A stretch of 64,000 bases of DNA from Brotonthovivens ammoniilytica. GTDB lineage: Bacteria; Bacillota; Clostridia; Lachnospirales; Lachnospiraceae. Location of the stretch: contig NZ_JAOQJQ010000003.1 in assembly GCF_025566885.1 (NCBI RefSeq), forward strand, positions 362,336-426,335, in the 5' to 3' direction. The notes beneath the pieces are model-generated. The model searched no databases. It saw nothing but the letters and a program-made list of their open reading frames with translations, and was not told where the DNA came from. How positions within the stretch are numbered: position 1 is the stretch's first letter; each line of letters opens with the position of its first letter. Positions 26,441 to 35,720 of the stretch are shown here, piece after piece. Made by a program: the position numbers and the translations under genes.

Positions 26441-27436
26441 ATGGTACTAACAGAAAAAGATCAGGGGTTATTAAAAAGGAAATTTGCCGGATTAGTAGTG
26501 AGCTGCGCCGGTGAAACGGAAAGGAATGAAGAGGAAAAAAAGAATAAAAAGTCCGTTTCCTGGCGTTATTTTTCCCTGAGTTCTAAAACAGGAAAGTTTT
26601 TATATCAGGCATTCCGGGATGAAGAATTGTTATTTATCCTGAGAAAAATAGCTGAAAAACTAAATCATTCTCCTTCGCAGAAGGAAGTTTTATGGGTATT
26701 CCGTGAATATATCAAAAAAAGATTTCAGAAATGGCCCTATGCGCTGGAGCGGGCAGGGTTATCCAAAGGAGCTGGAAAAGGAGGAAAAACACTGTCACAG
26801 GCACAGACAGAAGAACAAGAGAGGAAGGAAATTCTGGAAGAATTAAAAAATATGGCAGAGGTTAACGGTTATCTTCCACATCCTCATCAATGTCCAAAAT
26901 TAACAGAGAAAATAAAAAAATATTATGATTCCTGGGGGAAGGCGCTGTTGGATGCAGGCATTCCATCAGTCAGATACAGTGAGAAAACGGTGTATTCAAT
27001 ACCGGATTTGAATCAGGAGGAATGGACGCTTCTTCACAAACTCAGCGGTATATCCCGCAGGCTGGGACGGGCCCCTATGCATCATGAAATAGATGAAGAT
27101 GTAAAACGAAGGCTTCTGGAGCGCTGCGGTTCCTGGAGGAATGTGTTGTATCAGATTGGATTGGAACCGGTGGTAAGAATGAAGCCTTTTGACAAATGTT
27201 ACCTGGATTATCGGCAAAATCAAAATAAATCAAGGCACAGCCGTAATCTTCGCAATTGCTATTACCGGGTTTTAAATATGGATGAGCCAGCCAGAGCAGA
27301 TCTGGAAGCATTGAAAAAGAAAGCAGCCAAAGACGGAAAAATGCCTGAAAAAAATCAGGTGCCGGAGCCGGTTAGAAAACGTCTGCAGGATGCCTGCGGC
27401 TCCTGGGGAAATGTATTGTATCAGCTGAGAATTTAA
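26441..27436 (+). CDS. Protein with four homing-endonuclease-associated (HNH_repeat-type) repeats, no nuclease domain
   Basis: A 331-residue, basic, soluble protein, first in the riboswitch-2 gene run. It contains four degenerate copies of a ~60-residue helical unit with the pattern L..(a/l)....G..P....(e/v)........(c/y)gSW...L...G(l/i). Clear endings are KRFQKWPYALERAGL, KKYYDSWGKALLDAGI, ERCGSWRNVLYQIGL and DACGSWGNVLYQLRI. In homing endonucleases such repeats bind DNA, but no HNH or GIY-YIG nuclease motif is present here. A DNA-binding regulator is therefore more likely than a mobile element. Its reason for being under B12 control is unknown. The start has an AGAGGAC site just after the palindrome. 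Confidence 0.65.
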   Translation: MVLTEKDQGLLKRKFAGLVVSCAGETERNEEEKKNKKSVSWRYFSLSSKTGKFLYQAFRDEELLFILRKIAEKLNHSPSQKEVLWVFREYIKKRFQKWPYALERAGLSKGAGKGGKTLSQAQTEEQERKEILEELKNMAEVNGYLPHPHQCPKLTEKIKKYYDSWGKALLDAGIPSVRYSEKTVYSIPDLNQEEWTLLHKLSGISRRLGRAPMHHEIDEDVKRRLLERCGSWRNVLYQIGLEPVVRMKPFDKCYLDYRQNQNKSRHSRNLRNCYYRVLNMDEPARADLEALKKKAAKDGKMPEKNQVPEPVRKRLQDACGSWGNVLYQLRI

Positions 27437-27460
27437 AAGATTGGGAGTTATATAGCGGTA

Positions 27461-28357
27461 ATGTTTGAGAATGAATTGGGAGAGAACTGTGAATTTGGAT
27501 GTTATCATCCTGCAGTCACAGCATGTTATTACATATTGGTGATAGGGATTACGATGTTTTCAATGTCACCGTTCTTTTTATGTGCCACGTTTTTCTTTGC
27601 GTGGTTGTATGCCGTTTTAATGCGTGGCAGAAAAGTGATAAAAAAGAATCTGATTATGCTGCTGACCATTGTTGTGCTGATGACGGCAATCAATACCTTT
27701 TTTACCCATAATGGAGAAACGGTTTTATTTTATATCAATCGAAACCGGATTACTCTGGAAGCATTTGTTTATGGTCTCAGTGCTTCCGTAATGCTGATTT
27801 CGGTGATGATCTGGTTTGAGAGTTTTCAGGCTCTGATGTCATCGGATAAGCTGATTTTTCTGTTTGGGAAATTTATACCTGTGATTGGTCTGGTAATCTC
27901 TATGATTTTCAGGTTTGTTCCGTTGTTGAAAAACAGATATGAAGAGATTTCCATGGGACAAAAATGTATGGGAAGAGGCGGACAAAAGGGACTGACAGCC
28001 AGAGTACGGCAGCTGGCAAAAGAGGTATCTATTTTAATTGCGTGGTCTTTAGAAGCATCTATTGAAAGTGCGGATTCTATGTCTGCCAGAGGATATGGAC
28101 TGCGTGGAAGAAGCAGCTTTCATTTGTTTAAAATGACCGGGCGGGATATCAGAATGCTGGTTTATATGGTCGCTGCCGGAGGAGTGGTCATTGCCGGAGG
28201 AGCCCTTGGAGAGACTACCATGGCATTCTATCCGAAGCTGATATGGAAGATACCCCATCCGGCAGTTTTTACAGCATTTCTGCTGCTACTGATACTGCCT
28301 CTTATCATTGATTTAGCAGGAGAGTATAAATGGAAAAAATCAATTTCAAAAATGTGA
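27461..28357 (+). CDS. ECF transporter transmembrane (T) component
   Basis: A 298-residue integral membrane protein of the CbiQ/EcfT family, which couples ATPase movement to the substrate-binding S protein. It has several hydrophobic helices in the first 120 residues and the family cytoplasmic coupling motif around ASIESADSMSARGYGLRGR (an A-R-G type motif that docks on the ATPase). It overlaps the ATPase gene by 28 bp. With the fused ATPase and S gene next to it, this is a dedicated (group I) ECF transporter rather than a shared one. Confidence 0.88.
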   Translation: MFENELGENCEFGCYHPAVTACYYILVIGITMFSMSPFFLCATFFFAWLYAVLMRGRKVIKKNLIMLLTIVVLMTAINTFFTHNGETVLFYINRNRITLEAFVYGLSASVMLISVMIWFESFQALMSSDKLIFLFGKFIPVIGLVISMIFRFVPLLKNRYEEISMGQKCMGRGGQKGLTARVRQLAKEVSILIAWSLEASIESADSMSARGYGLRGRSSFHLFKMTGRDIRMLVYMVAAGGVVIAGGALGETTMAFYPKLIWKIPHPAVFTAFLLLLILPLIIDLAGEYKWKKSISKM

Positions 28358-30084
28358 CATTTCAATATCCGCTGGCAGAGAAGCCGGCGTTGAAACAGGT
28401 GTCTTTTCAGGTAAAGCCCTCTGAATTTATTGTTGTCTGCGGAAAATCCGGCTGTGGGAAGAGTACGCTGCTGCGTCATCTGAAGAAAAATCTGATGCCG
28501 TATGGCCAGCGGAGCGGGGAAATTTTGTATGAAGGAATTGCCATTGAACAGCTGGATGACAGAAGAAGTGCTTCCGAGATCGGTTTTGTACAGCAGAATC
28601 CCGATCATCAGCTGGTAACAGATAAGGTCTGGCATGAACTGGCATTTGGTCTGGAGAGTCTTGGACTGCCGGTAAAAGTAATAAAACGCAGAGTGGCTGA
28701 GATGACAAGCTATTTTGGAATACAGACCTGGTTCCGAAAAGATGTCAGCCAGCTTTCCGGAGGCCAGAAGCAGCTGTTGAATCTGGCATCTGTTATGGCC
28801 ATGCAGCCTCAGATACTGATTCTGGATGAACCGGCTTCTCAGCTGGACCCAATAGCAGCCTCGGATTTTCTTCAGACAGTATATAAAATCAACCGGGATC
28901 TTGGGACAACTGTGATTATATCCGAGCATCGTCTGGAAGAAGTATTTCCTATGGCGGACCGGGTGATGGTTATGGATTCCGGAGAAATTGCGGCTTTTGA
29001 TACACCGGGAAGAATCGGACATATTTTATCCGGTGACGGCAAGTCAGAACCGCATCCCATGTTTTTTGGCCTGCCGGCGGTTATGCGTATGTTTGAACCA
29101 CTGGAACATATCAGGGAAAATACTCCGCTGACAATCCGGGAAGGACGGATTCATATGGAAGAGTTTTTAGCGAATCTTCCGGAAGAAAAAAAAGCAGAAA
29201 CGGCAGATACCGGGGCAATTTGGACAAAAGAGACAAAAAGAAAAGAAAAGCAGGCAGGGAAAGCTCTGAGGGAGAGCCGTTTAAAAAATAAGACAGATGC
29301 GGCCATTGTGTTAAAGGATCTCTGGTTTCGATATGAGAAAAAGCTGCCGGATGTTTTGAGAGGTCTTTCTTTTGAGGTGAAAAAGGGAGAATGGTATTGT
29401 CTCCTTGGCGGAAACGGAACGGGGAAAAGTACGACTTTAAAAGCAATCTGCAATGCCATAACACCCCAGCGGGGCAGGATTACAGTAGATGGCATAACGG
29501 TGAAAAAAGAGACGGAGGCACAGCTGTTTGATCATCGACTGGCCATGGTTCCCCAGAATCCGCAGTCTTTGTTTACCGAGATTACAGTGGAAGAGGAACT
29601 GCTTGAAGGGATGGCATTTATCCCTTATGATGCGGAAACTAAGATAAAAAATGTGGAACGTATGCTTGATATGATGGGGATTGCGCATCTTAGAAAAGCA
29701 AATCCATATGATCTGTCAGGAGGAGAACAGCAGAGACTGGCCATCGGTAAAATTCTGCTGCTAAAACCCTCTGTCCTTCTGATGGATGAGCCAACCAAAG
29801 GACTGGACCCGTTTTTTAAAAGGAATCTTGCAAAAATACTTGGCCAGCTTAAAAGTCAGGGTGTGACCATCTTTATGGTCAGCCATGATATCGAATTCTG
29901 TGCAGCTTATGCAGATGTCTGTGCTATGTTTTTTGACGGCGAAATTGTAGCCCAGGCGCCTCCGGCAGAATTTTTTGCCGGAAATAATTTTTATACAACT
30001 ACAGCCAATAAAATTGTCCGGAAGTGGCATCCGGAAATGGTAACGTGCGAGGAGGTAACCAGGTGGCTTCAGGAACTGATCTGA
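28330..30084 (+). CDS. ECF transporter ATPase, two nucleotide-binding domains in one chain
   Basis: A 584-residue peripheral membrane ATPase. The first domain has Walker A GKSGCGKST (near residue 38), a Q-loop, signature LSGGQKQ and Walker B ILILDEP. The second has Walker A GGNGTGKST (near residue 358), signature LSGGEQQ and Walker B VLLMDEP. A linker rich in Lys/Glu (about residues 280-320) joins them. It replaces the separate EcfA1/EcfA2 subunits of common ECF systems. It overlaps both the T and S genes, so the three are made together. Confidence 0.93.
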   Translation: MEKINFKNVTFQYPLAEKPALKQVSFQVKPSEFIVVCGKSGCGKSTLLRHLKKNLMPYGQRSGEILYEGIAIEQLDDRRSASEIGFVQQNPDHQLVTDKVWHELAFGLESLGLPVKVIKRRVAEMTSYFGIQTWFRKDVSQLSGGQKQLLNLASVMAMQPQILILDEPASQLDPIAASDFLQTVYKINRDLGTTVIISEHRLEEVFPMADRVMVMDSGEIAAFDTPGRIGHILSGDGKSEPHPMFFGLPAVMRMFEPLEHIRENTPLTIREGRIHMEEFLANLPEEKKAETADTGAIWTKETKRKEKQAGKALRESRLKNKTDAAIVLKDLWFRYEKKLPDVLRGLSFEVKKGEWYCLLGGNGTGKSTTLKAICNAITPQRGRITVDGITVKKETEAQLFDHRLAMVPQNPQSLFTEITVEEELLEGMAFIPYDAETKIKNVERMLDMMGIAHLRKANPYDLSGGEQQRLAIGKILLLKPSVLLMDEPTKGLDPFFKRNLAKILGQLKSQGVTIFMVSHDIEFCAAYADVCAMFFDGEIVAQAPPAEFFAGNNFYTTTANKIVRKWHPEMVTCEEVTRWLQELI

Positions 30085-31001
30085 CCCTGCGTCAGAAAAT
30101 TGAAAAAAAGCGGCTTAAAGTGGCTGTAATTATGATATTTATTGCGATACCGTTGGTGATGTTTCTGGGTTTTTCATTTTTGCCGGAAAGCTGGTATATG
30201 GTCTTAAGTGCTGTGGTGCTGATTTTAACCATGGCGCCGTTTTTTATGGTATTTGAAAACCGGAAGCCCAGAGCAAGGGAAATTGTTTTGCTGGCCATGA
30301 TGTGTGCGCTGACAGTAGTGTCACATATTTTCTGTCATATTGTTTTTCCCATTCAGATCGGTACGGCTATGATTATTATCGCCGGAATATCCTTAGGACC
30401 GGAAGCAGGATTTTTGATCGGCGCCATGTCAAGATTTGTCTGCAATTTCTACATGGGCCAGGGTCCCTGGACTCCCTGGCAGATGTTCTGCTGGGGACTG
30501 CTGGGATTTCTTGCCGGTCTTGCATTTAACAGAAATAATACAGAGTCTGTAAAATCCAGGAATTTTAAGGTGATTATGGGTCCTGTTCTGGCAATGGCTT
30601 TTGCTTTTGGAGCTGCGTATCTCAGTTATCTGATCTGGCCGGGGGAGGATGGGACATTTGTTGGATGGAGGCTGTATGTATTTGGCGCTGCAGGACTTTT
30701 GGCCGGAGTAATACTGCAGAAAAAACGTCTGCCTGTAGACGGACTGACCCTGGCGTTGTTTACATTTTTTACTACATTTGTCATCTATGGCGGGATTATG
30801 AATATCAGTAAGATGATATTATCCGTCAGTCAGCCCGGCGGAGAGGCCATGAGCTTGGATGCACTCCGGGTGCTGTATATTACGGGAGCGCCCTATGATT
30901 TTATGCATGCGGGAACAGCCACATTATGCGTATTTATATTTGGAAACAGTATGATTAAAAAGCTGGAGCGGATTAAAATCAAGTACGGAATTTATAAATA
31001 G
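30063..31001 (+). CDS. ECF transporter S component, probable cobalamin-specific subunit
   Basis: A 312-residue membrane protein. I choose the GTG at 30063 because GAGGAGG lies 8 bp before it; an upstream in-frame GTG at 30024 has no such site. It has an extra N-terminal hydrophobic pair (about residues 20-75) followed by an S-component core (REIVLLAMMCALTVVSHIF, GPEAGFLIGAMSRFVCNFYMGQGPW). Its place directly after the T and ATPase genes, downstream of a B12 riboswitch, makes cobalamin the best substrate guess, as for CbrT-type S subunits. I cannot prove specificity from sequence. It overlaps the ATPase gene by 22 bp. Confidence 0.8.
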   Translation: MASGTDLTLRQKIEKKRLKVAVIMIFIAIPLVMFLGFSFLPESWYMVLSAVVLILTMAPFFMVFENRKPRAREIVLLAMMCALTVVSHIFCHIVFPIQIGTAMIIIAGISLGPEAGFLIGAMSRFVCNFYMGQGPWTPWQMFCWGLLGFLAGLAFNRNNTESVKSRNFKVIMGPVLAMAFAFGAAYLSYLIWPGEDGTFVGWRLYVFGAAGLLAGVILQKKRLPVDGLTLALFTFFTTFVIYGGIMNISKMILSVSQPGGEAMSLDALRVLYITGAPYDFMHAGTATLCVFIFGNSMIKKLERIKIKYGIYK

Positions 31002-31057
31002 TAAAACATGTGAATCAGAAAATATAGAAATAAAAATCTTTTAAAAAAGAGGCAGGT

Positions 31058-31600
31058 ATGGATAAAGATTTTGAAAAAAAAGTAAAAGGAAAAAAAAGAC
31101 GGAATATTGCACTGACAGCGGTAATACTGGCAGCAGCTGCTGTCTGTATTCTGGTGCCGCTGCTGCAGAAGGGAAGAGACGGAAGGCCTGTAGAAGTATC
31201 TCTGGAAATCCGATGCGATGAACTTTCTGAGGATATGTCAAAGCTGAAAGATAAGAATCTGACAGAGTATGTGCCGGAGGACGGAACGATTCTGAAGAAA
31301 GAAACAGTTCAGACAACATCCGGCTCAACGGTTCTGGATGTTCTGGATGAGGTCTGCAGAGAAAAGAATATTCAGATTGAATATTCCTATACACCCGGTT
31401 ACGACTCCTATTATGTGGAAGGAATCAATTATCTGTATGAGTTTGACGGTGGAAGATTAAGCGGCTGGTCCTATACGGTGGATGGAGAATCGCCCCGGGT
31501 GGGGTGCTCCAAGTATCAGTTAAAAGGCGGCGAAGAGATTGTATGGAATTATACCTGCGGACTTCCCAAAGGTGCAGATGGAGGTAAATCAGATGAATAA
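31058..31600 (+). CDS. Membrane-anchored DUF4430 (transcobalamin beta-like) protein
   Basis: A 180-residue protein with a positively charged N-terminus (KKVKGKKRR), one membrane helix (about residues 18-35) and a single extracellular DUF4430 domain. The domain ends with the characteristic INYLYEFDGGRLSGWSYTV, then a GEEIVWNYTCG strand. In transcobalamin and intrinsic factor the equivalent domain covers one face of B12. Anchored next to the ECF S protein, it could hand the vitamin to the transporter. It overlaps the MoxR gene by 8 bp. The GAGGCAGGT site precedes ATG. Confidence 0.82.
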   Translation: MDKDFEKKVKGKKRRNIALTAVILAAAAVCILVPLLQKGRDGRPVEVSLEIRCDELSEDMSKLKDKNLTEYVPEDGTILKKETVQTTSGSTVLDVLDEVCREKNIQIEYSYTPGYDSYYVEGINYLYEFDGGRLSGWSYTVDGESPRVGCSKYQLKGGEEIVWNYTCGLPKGADGGKSDE

Positions 31601-32549
31601 GACACAGGTGAATGAAAAGCTTTATGCTGTTAAGAAAGAGGTTTCCAGGGCGGTTGTGGGAAAAGAGGAAATTGTAGAAAAGGTCCTGACAGCCATACTG
31701 GCGGGAGGGCATATTTTACTGGAGGATATTCCCGGAGTGGGAAAAACAACTCTTGCGCTGGCATTCAGCAGAGCTATGGGACTTCAGTTTCAGCGGGTAC
31801 AGTTTACGCCGGATGTAGTTCCCTCTGATATTACAGGGTTTACTATGTATGATAAAGCAAGCGGAAGCTTTCAGTATCATCCGGGAGCTGCCATGTGTAA
31901 TTTTTTCCTGGCGGATGAAATCAACCGTACTTCCAGCAAGACACAATCGTCATTGTTAGAGGTGATGCAGGAAGGAAAGGTTACTGTGGATGGAGAAACA
32001 CATATTCTGCCCCGTCCGTTTGTGGTAATGGCAACACAAAATCCCATTGGTACTGCCGGAACCCAGATGCTGCCGGAGGCTCAGCTGGATCGGTTTATGA
32101 TAAAGCTGTCCATGGGATATCCGGATTTTGAGGCACAGGTGCATATCCTGAAAGACAGAGAAAAAGAGGATCCTCTGACGCTTATAGAGCCGGTAATTTC
32201 CGGGGAAGAGGTCCTGGAGATGATAGAGCATGTCAAAAATATTTATGTGGATGACAAATTATATCACTATATTACCATGCTGGCAGAAGAGACAAGAAAG
32301 CATGAGTATGTAAAGCTTGGAGTCAGTCCCCGCGGGGCGATTTCCCTTTGCGGTATGGCAAAAGCAGGGGCCTGCGTTAAAGGGAGAGATTATGTGGTTC
32401 CTGAGGATATCAGCAGAGTATTTAAGGATGTCTGCAGACACCGCCTGATTCTGCATCCTAAGGCAGCACTGTCTGACATGGATGCAGACGGCATTTTGGA
32501 TGAAATATTAGAGAAAACATCAGCGCCCAAGCTGGATCCCGGAGCCTGA
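31593..32549 (+). CDS. MoxR-family AAA+ ATPase
   Basis: A 318-residue cytoplasmic chaperone-like ATPase. I start at ATG 31593 (ATGAATAAG) after GGAGG; the longer reading to 31539 has no ribosome site and overlaps the previous gene. Walker A is GVGKTTLA, Walker B is FLADEINR, and sensor motif ATQNPIG follows. MoxR proteins usually pair with a DUF58 and a transglutaminase-like membrane protein, and both follow here. The trio is thought to help assemble or mature envelope complexes. Its presence within a B12 locus is the unusual point. Confidence 0.9.
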   Translation: MNKTQVNEKLYAVKKEVSRAVVGKEEIVEKVLTAILAGGHILLEDIPGVGKTTLALAFSRAMGLQFQRVQFTPDVVPSDITGFTMYDKASGSFQYHPGAAMCNFFLADEINRTSSKTQSSLLEVMQEGKVTVDGETHILPRPFVVMATQNPIGTAGTQMLPEAQLDRFMIKLSMGYPDFEAQVHILKDREKEDPLTLIEPVISGEEVLEMIEHVKNIYVDDKLYHYITMLAEETRKHEYVKLGVSPRGAISLCGMAKAGACVKGRDYVVPEDISRVFKDVCRHRLILHPKAALSDMDADGILDEILEKTSAPKLDPGA

Positions 32550-32551
32550 AA

Positions 32552-33673
32552 ATGAAAAAGACAAAGAATAAAAAGAGATATACCGGAAAACGGTCCTTTC
32601 TAATCTGGCTGATATTTCTTATTACTTCTGTTTTGCTGTATTTTATCACAGATTCTGATTTTCCGGGTTTTCTGATTGTATTGCTCCTGATCTATCTGGC
32701 AGCAGGAGTGCTGATGACAGCTGTTACCGGGAAAAAAATTTCCGTAAAGTTTGGCGGAGACGGTTCGGGAGGAAAGAATCAGACAGGACATCTTATACTG
32801 ACCATTAAAAATGACAGTGTACTGCCCGTATTTTTGTGCAGGGCAGAGATTTTGACTGAGAATGTTCTTACCGGAACAGATCAGGTGACAGATTTGAAAT
32901 TTTCTGTGATGCCGAAAGGGAAAAAGATAATTTCCTTTCACTGCGGCGATGGATATTGCGGCTGCCTGCATATTGATATACAGCGCATGGCAGTATCAGA
33001 CCCTTTGATGCTTTTTGAAAAGAAGCGCAGCATTACAGGCAGCTGGGAATATTATGTACAGCCGTCTATGGGCGGAATGGATTTATCAAAGGAGGAGCTC
33101 AGCCAGTATGATATGGAAAGCTATCGTTACTCTTCTGATAAAAAAGGGGATGATCCCAGCGAGACATTTGATGTAAGGTCCTATCTTCCGGGAGACAGCA
33201 TAAAAAGCATTCACTGGAAGCTGTCAGGAAAAATGGATGATATTGTGATCCGTGAACCGGGGCTGCCGGTGGAAAACAGCCTGATGATCCTTTTAGATAA
33301 ACGAAAGATTGATGTGTCAGATCCTGATCCTGAACAGATTGATAAGACCACAGAGCTGTTTTTAAATCTTTCCTTTGCGGCAGTCTCACAGGGAATCGGT
33401 CATACGGTGGGATGGTTTAACTATGCAAAGGACTGCTTCGAAAGCAGAAAAATTAGTACGACAGAGGATGTGTTTCGGATGCTTCCCGGTCTGCTTAAGA
33501 GTCCGTGCCAAGTGGATGAGATAACTTTAGCAGACAGGTTTATGGCTGCAGATCTGGAAAAAAATTACGCCAGCTATCTGTATGTGACGGCGGGAGGTAC
33601 CGATGCAGAGTCAGAGGTGGAAAGGCTGAGTTATTATGGAAAAGTTACTGTATACAGACCACAAAATATCTGA
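32552..33673 (+). CDS. DUF58 domain membrane protein, MoxR partner
   Basis: A 373-residue protein with two N-terminal membrane helices (about residues 14-55) and a cytoplasmic C-terminal part carrying the DUF58 hallmark DVRSYLPGDSIKSIHWKLSG, followed by a von Willebrand A-like region (NSLMILLDKRK). It starts 2 bp after the MoxR stop and overlaps the transglutaminase-like gene by 38 bp. The exact function of DUF58 proteins is not settled; they act together with MoxR ATPases. Confidence 0.9.
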   Translation: MKKTKNKKRYTGKRSFLIWLIFLITSVLLYFITDSDFPGFLIVLLLIYLAAGVLMTAVTGKKISVKFGGDGSGGKNQTGHLILTIKNDSVLPVFLCRAEILTENVLTGTDQVTDLKFSVMPKGKKIISFHCGDGYCGCLHIDIQRMAVSDPLMLFEKKRSITGSWEYYVQPSMGGMDLSKEELSQYDMESYRYSSDKKGDDPSETFDVRSYLPGDSIKSIHWKLSGKMDDIVIREPGLPVENSLMILLDKRKIDVSDPDPEQIDKTTELFLNLSFAAVSQGIGHTVGWFNYAKDCFESRKISTTEDVFRMLPGLLKSPCQVDEITLADRFMAADLEKNYASYLYVTAGGTDAESEVERLSYYGKVTVYRPQNI

Positions 33674-35720
33674 TGGCAGAGTCCGCAGCGTAAAAGAAGC
33701 TGCTGCGGCAGCTTTGCTCAGTCTGGGCGTGTGCTTCTGTCTGGGAGATCTGTTTGAACTGTCCGGAGCCTTTGAAAGCCCGGGAACTGTTCTCGGAGGC
33801 CTGATACGCCTTTGGAATCAGGCGGTACAGGTTCTTGGCAGTTCTGATTATGTAATACTGCAAAATCTTGCGGGAGAGTCAAACGGAAGCGGACTATTTG
33901 TGTTCATCGCTTTTGCAGCTATTGCTTTTGCGGCGTTTTTCTTAATAAAAAGCCGTAAAAAATGGACGCTGTTGATTTTTGTGATTCCTGTCTGCCTGAT
34001 CAATATATTTTTTTCTCTGAGAATTAGTGCTTTTGGAATTGCGCTGCTGGCAGCAGCGGCATTGCTGTATTTATCCTGTATGCAGTGGGAAGGCCAGGGA
34101 TTCTGGTGGCAGCTGCTGCTGGCAGCGGCAGTGGTATTGATATCCGCAGCGGCAATGAAACTTCCGGGTATTTCAGGATTATTAAAAAAACCTCAGCAGG
34201 TAAAAGCGGTATCAGAATCAGTGTCAGAGTCCGTTAAGAATCTTTATTATGGAGAAAATCCTCTGGGCAGCGGAGATCTTACCAGAAGTGAGCGGATGGC
34301 GGGGGAAGAAACTGCACTGAAGATTCGCATGAGTGATCCGGAATCTCTGTATCTTCGGGGGTTTGTAGGTGAAATTTATACCGGTGACAGCTGGGATACG
34401 CTTTCAACCGGTACCTATTACGGTTCAGAAAATCTGATGTATTGGCTGAAAGAGCTGGGATTTAATACACTGGGTCAGCTGGGACAGGCTTTGGAGCTGA
34501 CAACTGAGGAGGAAAAAGAAAATCATATACAGGTGGATGTGGAAAATGCTGACAGGCGTTATGCGTATATCCCTTATGAAATTTCGGAGTTGTCTGTTGA
34601 CAAGAGCCGTAACTGGGGAGGAAGCTTTGTTACTTCCCGAAAGTTTGGCCGGCTTTCTTCTTATGATTACACAGCAGGTGAAAATGCGGTAAAGGACTGG
34701 ACAAAGACAGCAGCAGTTATGTTTACAAATGCTGCAGACAAAGGCCGTGCAGATGAGATTACCTCTTATCTTACTTTTGAGAGTTATTACAATGAGCTGG
34801 TATATAAAAATGATACCTATCTGTCAGAAAGTGATAAGGAACTGATCAGTGAATATCTGGGTCCCAGCGGAGATCAGTCTAAAGGGCACATTGAGTATAA
34901 AGAGGCAATTAACAGAATCAAAACATATCTGAATGAGTCTTTTATATATACAGAATATCCGGGACCGCTTAACAGCAGCGGAGGAGCGCTGGAGAGCTTT
35001 TTATCATCCGGAAAAGGATCGGATGTACAGTATGCCACCGCAGCAGTTATGATGTTTCGCTATTACGGGATTCCGGCCCGGTATGTAGAAGGATATCTGG
35101 TAACACCGGAAGACGTGAAAGGCATAACATCGGAGGATACAATAGAAATTCCTCAGAGCCGTGCTCATGCCTGGGCAGAAATCTATGTGGACGGAATTGG
35201 TTTTGTACCGGTTGAGGTTTGTCCGGAGTATGAAGGGATTATGGAAGAGGCGGATATGACTGTTGGAATATCCAATAATACACTGATTCGCCCCTTTGAG
35301 GATACTTCTGACAATAGCCAGAACAGTCAGAATGAGCTGCGGGACGGCGGCGATGACGACAGGCAGCCAACGGATATTTATCTGATTTTGGCGGTTATTT
35401 TAATTGCCGCAGTAATTGTCTTTGTGCTAATTCTGCTTTTGAGAAACTTTTTTGGGAAGCTTAAGAAGGCATTGAAAAAAAGACGTTTAATCATAAAGGC
35501 GGAGCCGAAGACTGCGGTCAGTGCAATTTATGGATATATGGAGCAGGAAGGTTATCCGGTAAGTGAAGCAATACGGGCCCTTGGAAACCGGGCGGCATAC
35601 AGCAGAGATGAGATCCGGGAAGAAGACCGTAAGTGGATGCTGGAAGAATATAAAAGATTAAAGAAGGAGAGGACAAAATGGGATATGCACAAAAAAAGTT
35701 CAAAACAGCTGCAGGGGTGA
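33636..35720 (+). CDS. TgpA-type transglutaminase-like membrane protein with degenerate active site
   Basis: A 694-residue protein with membrane helices at about 25-180, an extracellular part with a transglutaminase core at about 420-535, a further helix at about 570-595 and a cytoplasmic DUF4129-like tail. In the core, the usual G-Y-C-x-x-(F/Y)-A motif reads GSDVQYATAA, so the catalytic Cys is Asp463. His511 (RAHAWAEIYV) is kept, while the third residue is Glu527 (VEVCP) instead of Asp. The protein should therefore not act as a Cys-dependent transglutaminase or protease and may be a binding scaffold. It overlaps its neighbours on both sides. Confidence 0.85.
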   Translation: MEKLLYTDHKISDGRVRSVKEAAAAALLSLGVCFCLGDLFELSGAFESPGTVLGGLIRLWNQAVQVLGSSDYVILQNLAGESNGSGLFVFIAFAAIAFAAFFLIKSRKKWTLLIFVIPVCLINIFFSLRISAFGIALLAAAALLYLSCMQWEGQGFWWQLLLAAAVVLISAAAMKLPGISGLLKKPQQVKAVSESVSESVKNLYYGENPLGSGDLTRSERMAGEETALKIRMSDPESLYLRGFVGEIYTGDSWDTLSTGTYYGSENLMYWLKELGFNTLGQLGQALELTTEEEKENHIQVDVENADRRYAYIPYEISELSVDKSRNWGGSFVTSRKFGRLSSYDYTAGENAVKDWTKTAAVMFTNAADKGRADEITSYLTFESYYNELVYKNDTYLSESDKELISEYLGPSGDQSKGHIEYKEAINRIKTYLNESFIYTEYPGPLNSSGGALESFLSSGKGSDVQYATAAVMMFRYYGIPARYVEGYLVTPEDVKGITSEDTIEIPQSRAHAWAEIYVDGIGFVPVEVCPEYEGIMEEADMTVGISNNTLIRPFEDTSDNSQNSQNELRDGGDDDRQPTDIYLILAVILIAAVIVFVLILLLRNFFGKLKKALKKRRLIIKAEPKTAVSAIYGYMEQEGYPVSEAIRALGNRAAYSRDEIREEDRKWMLEEYKRLKKERTKWDMHKKSSKQLQG

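Noticed and set aside
26441..27436. Homing endonuclease or intron-encoded mobile gene
   Set aside because: Only the DNA-binding repeats are present; no nuclease motif, intron or intein boundaries are visible.
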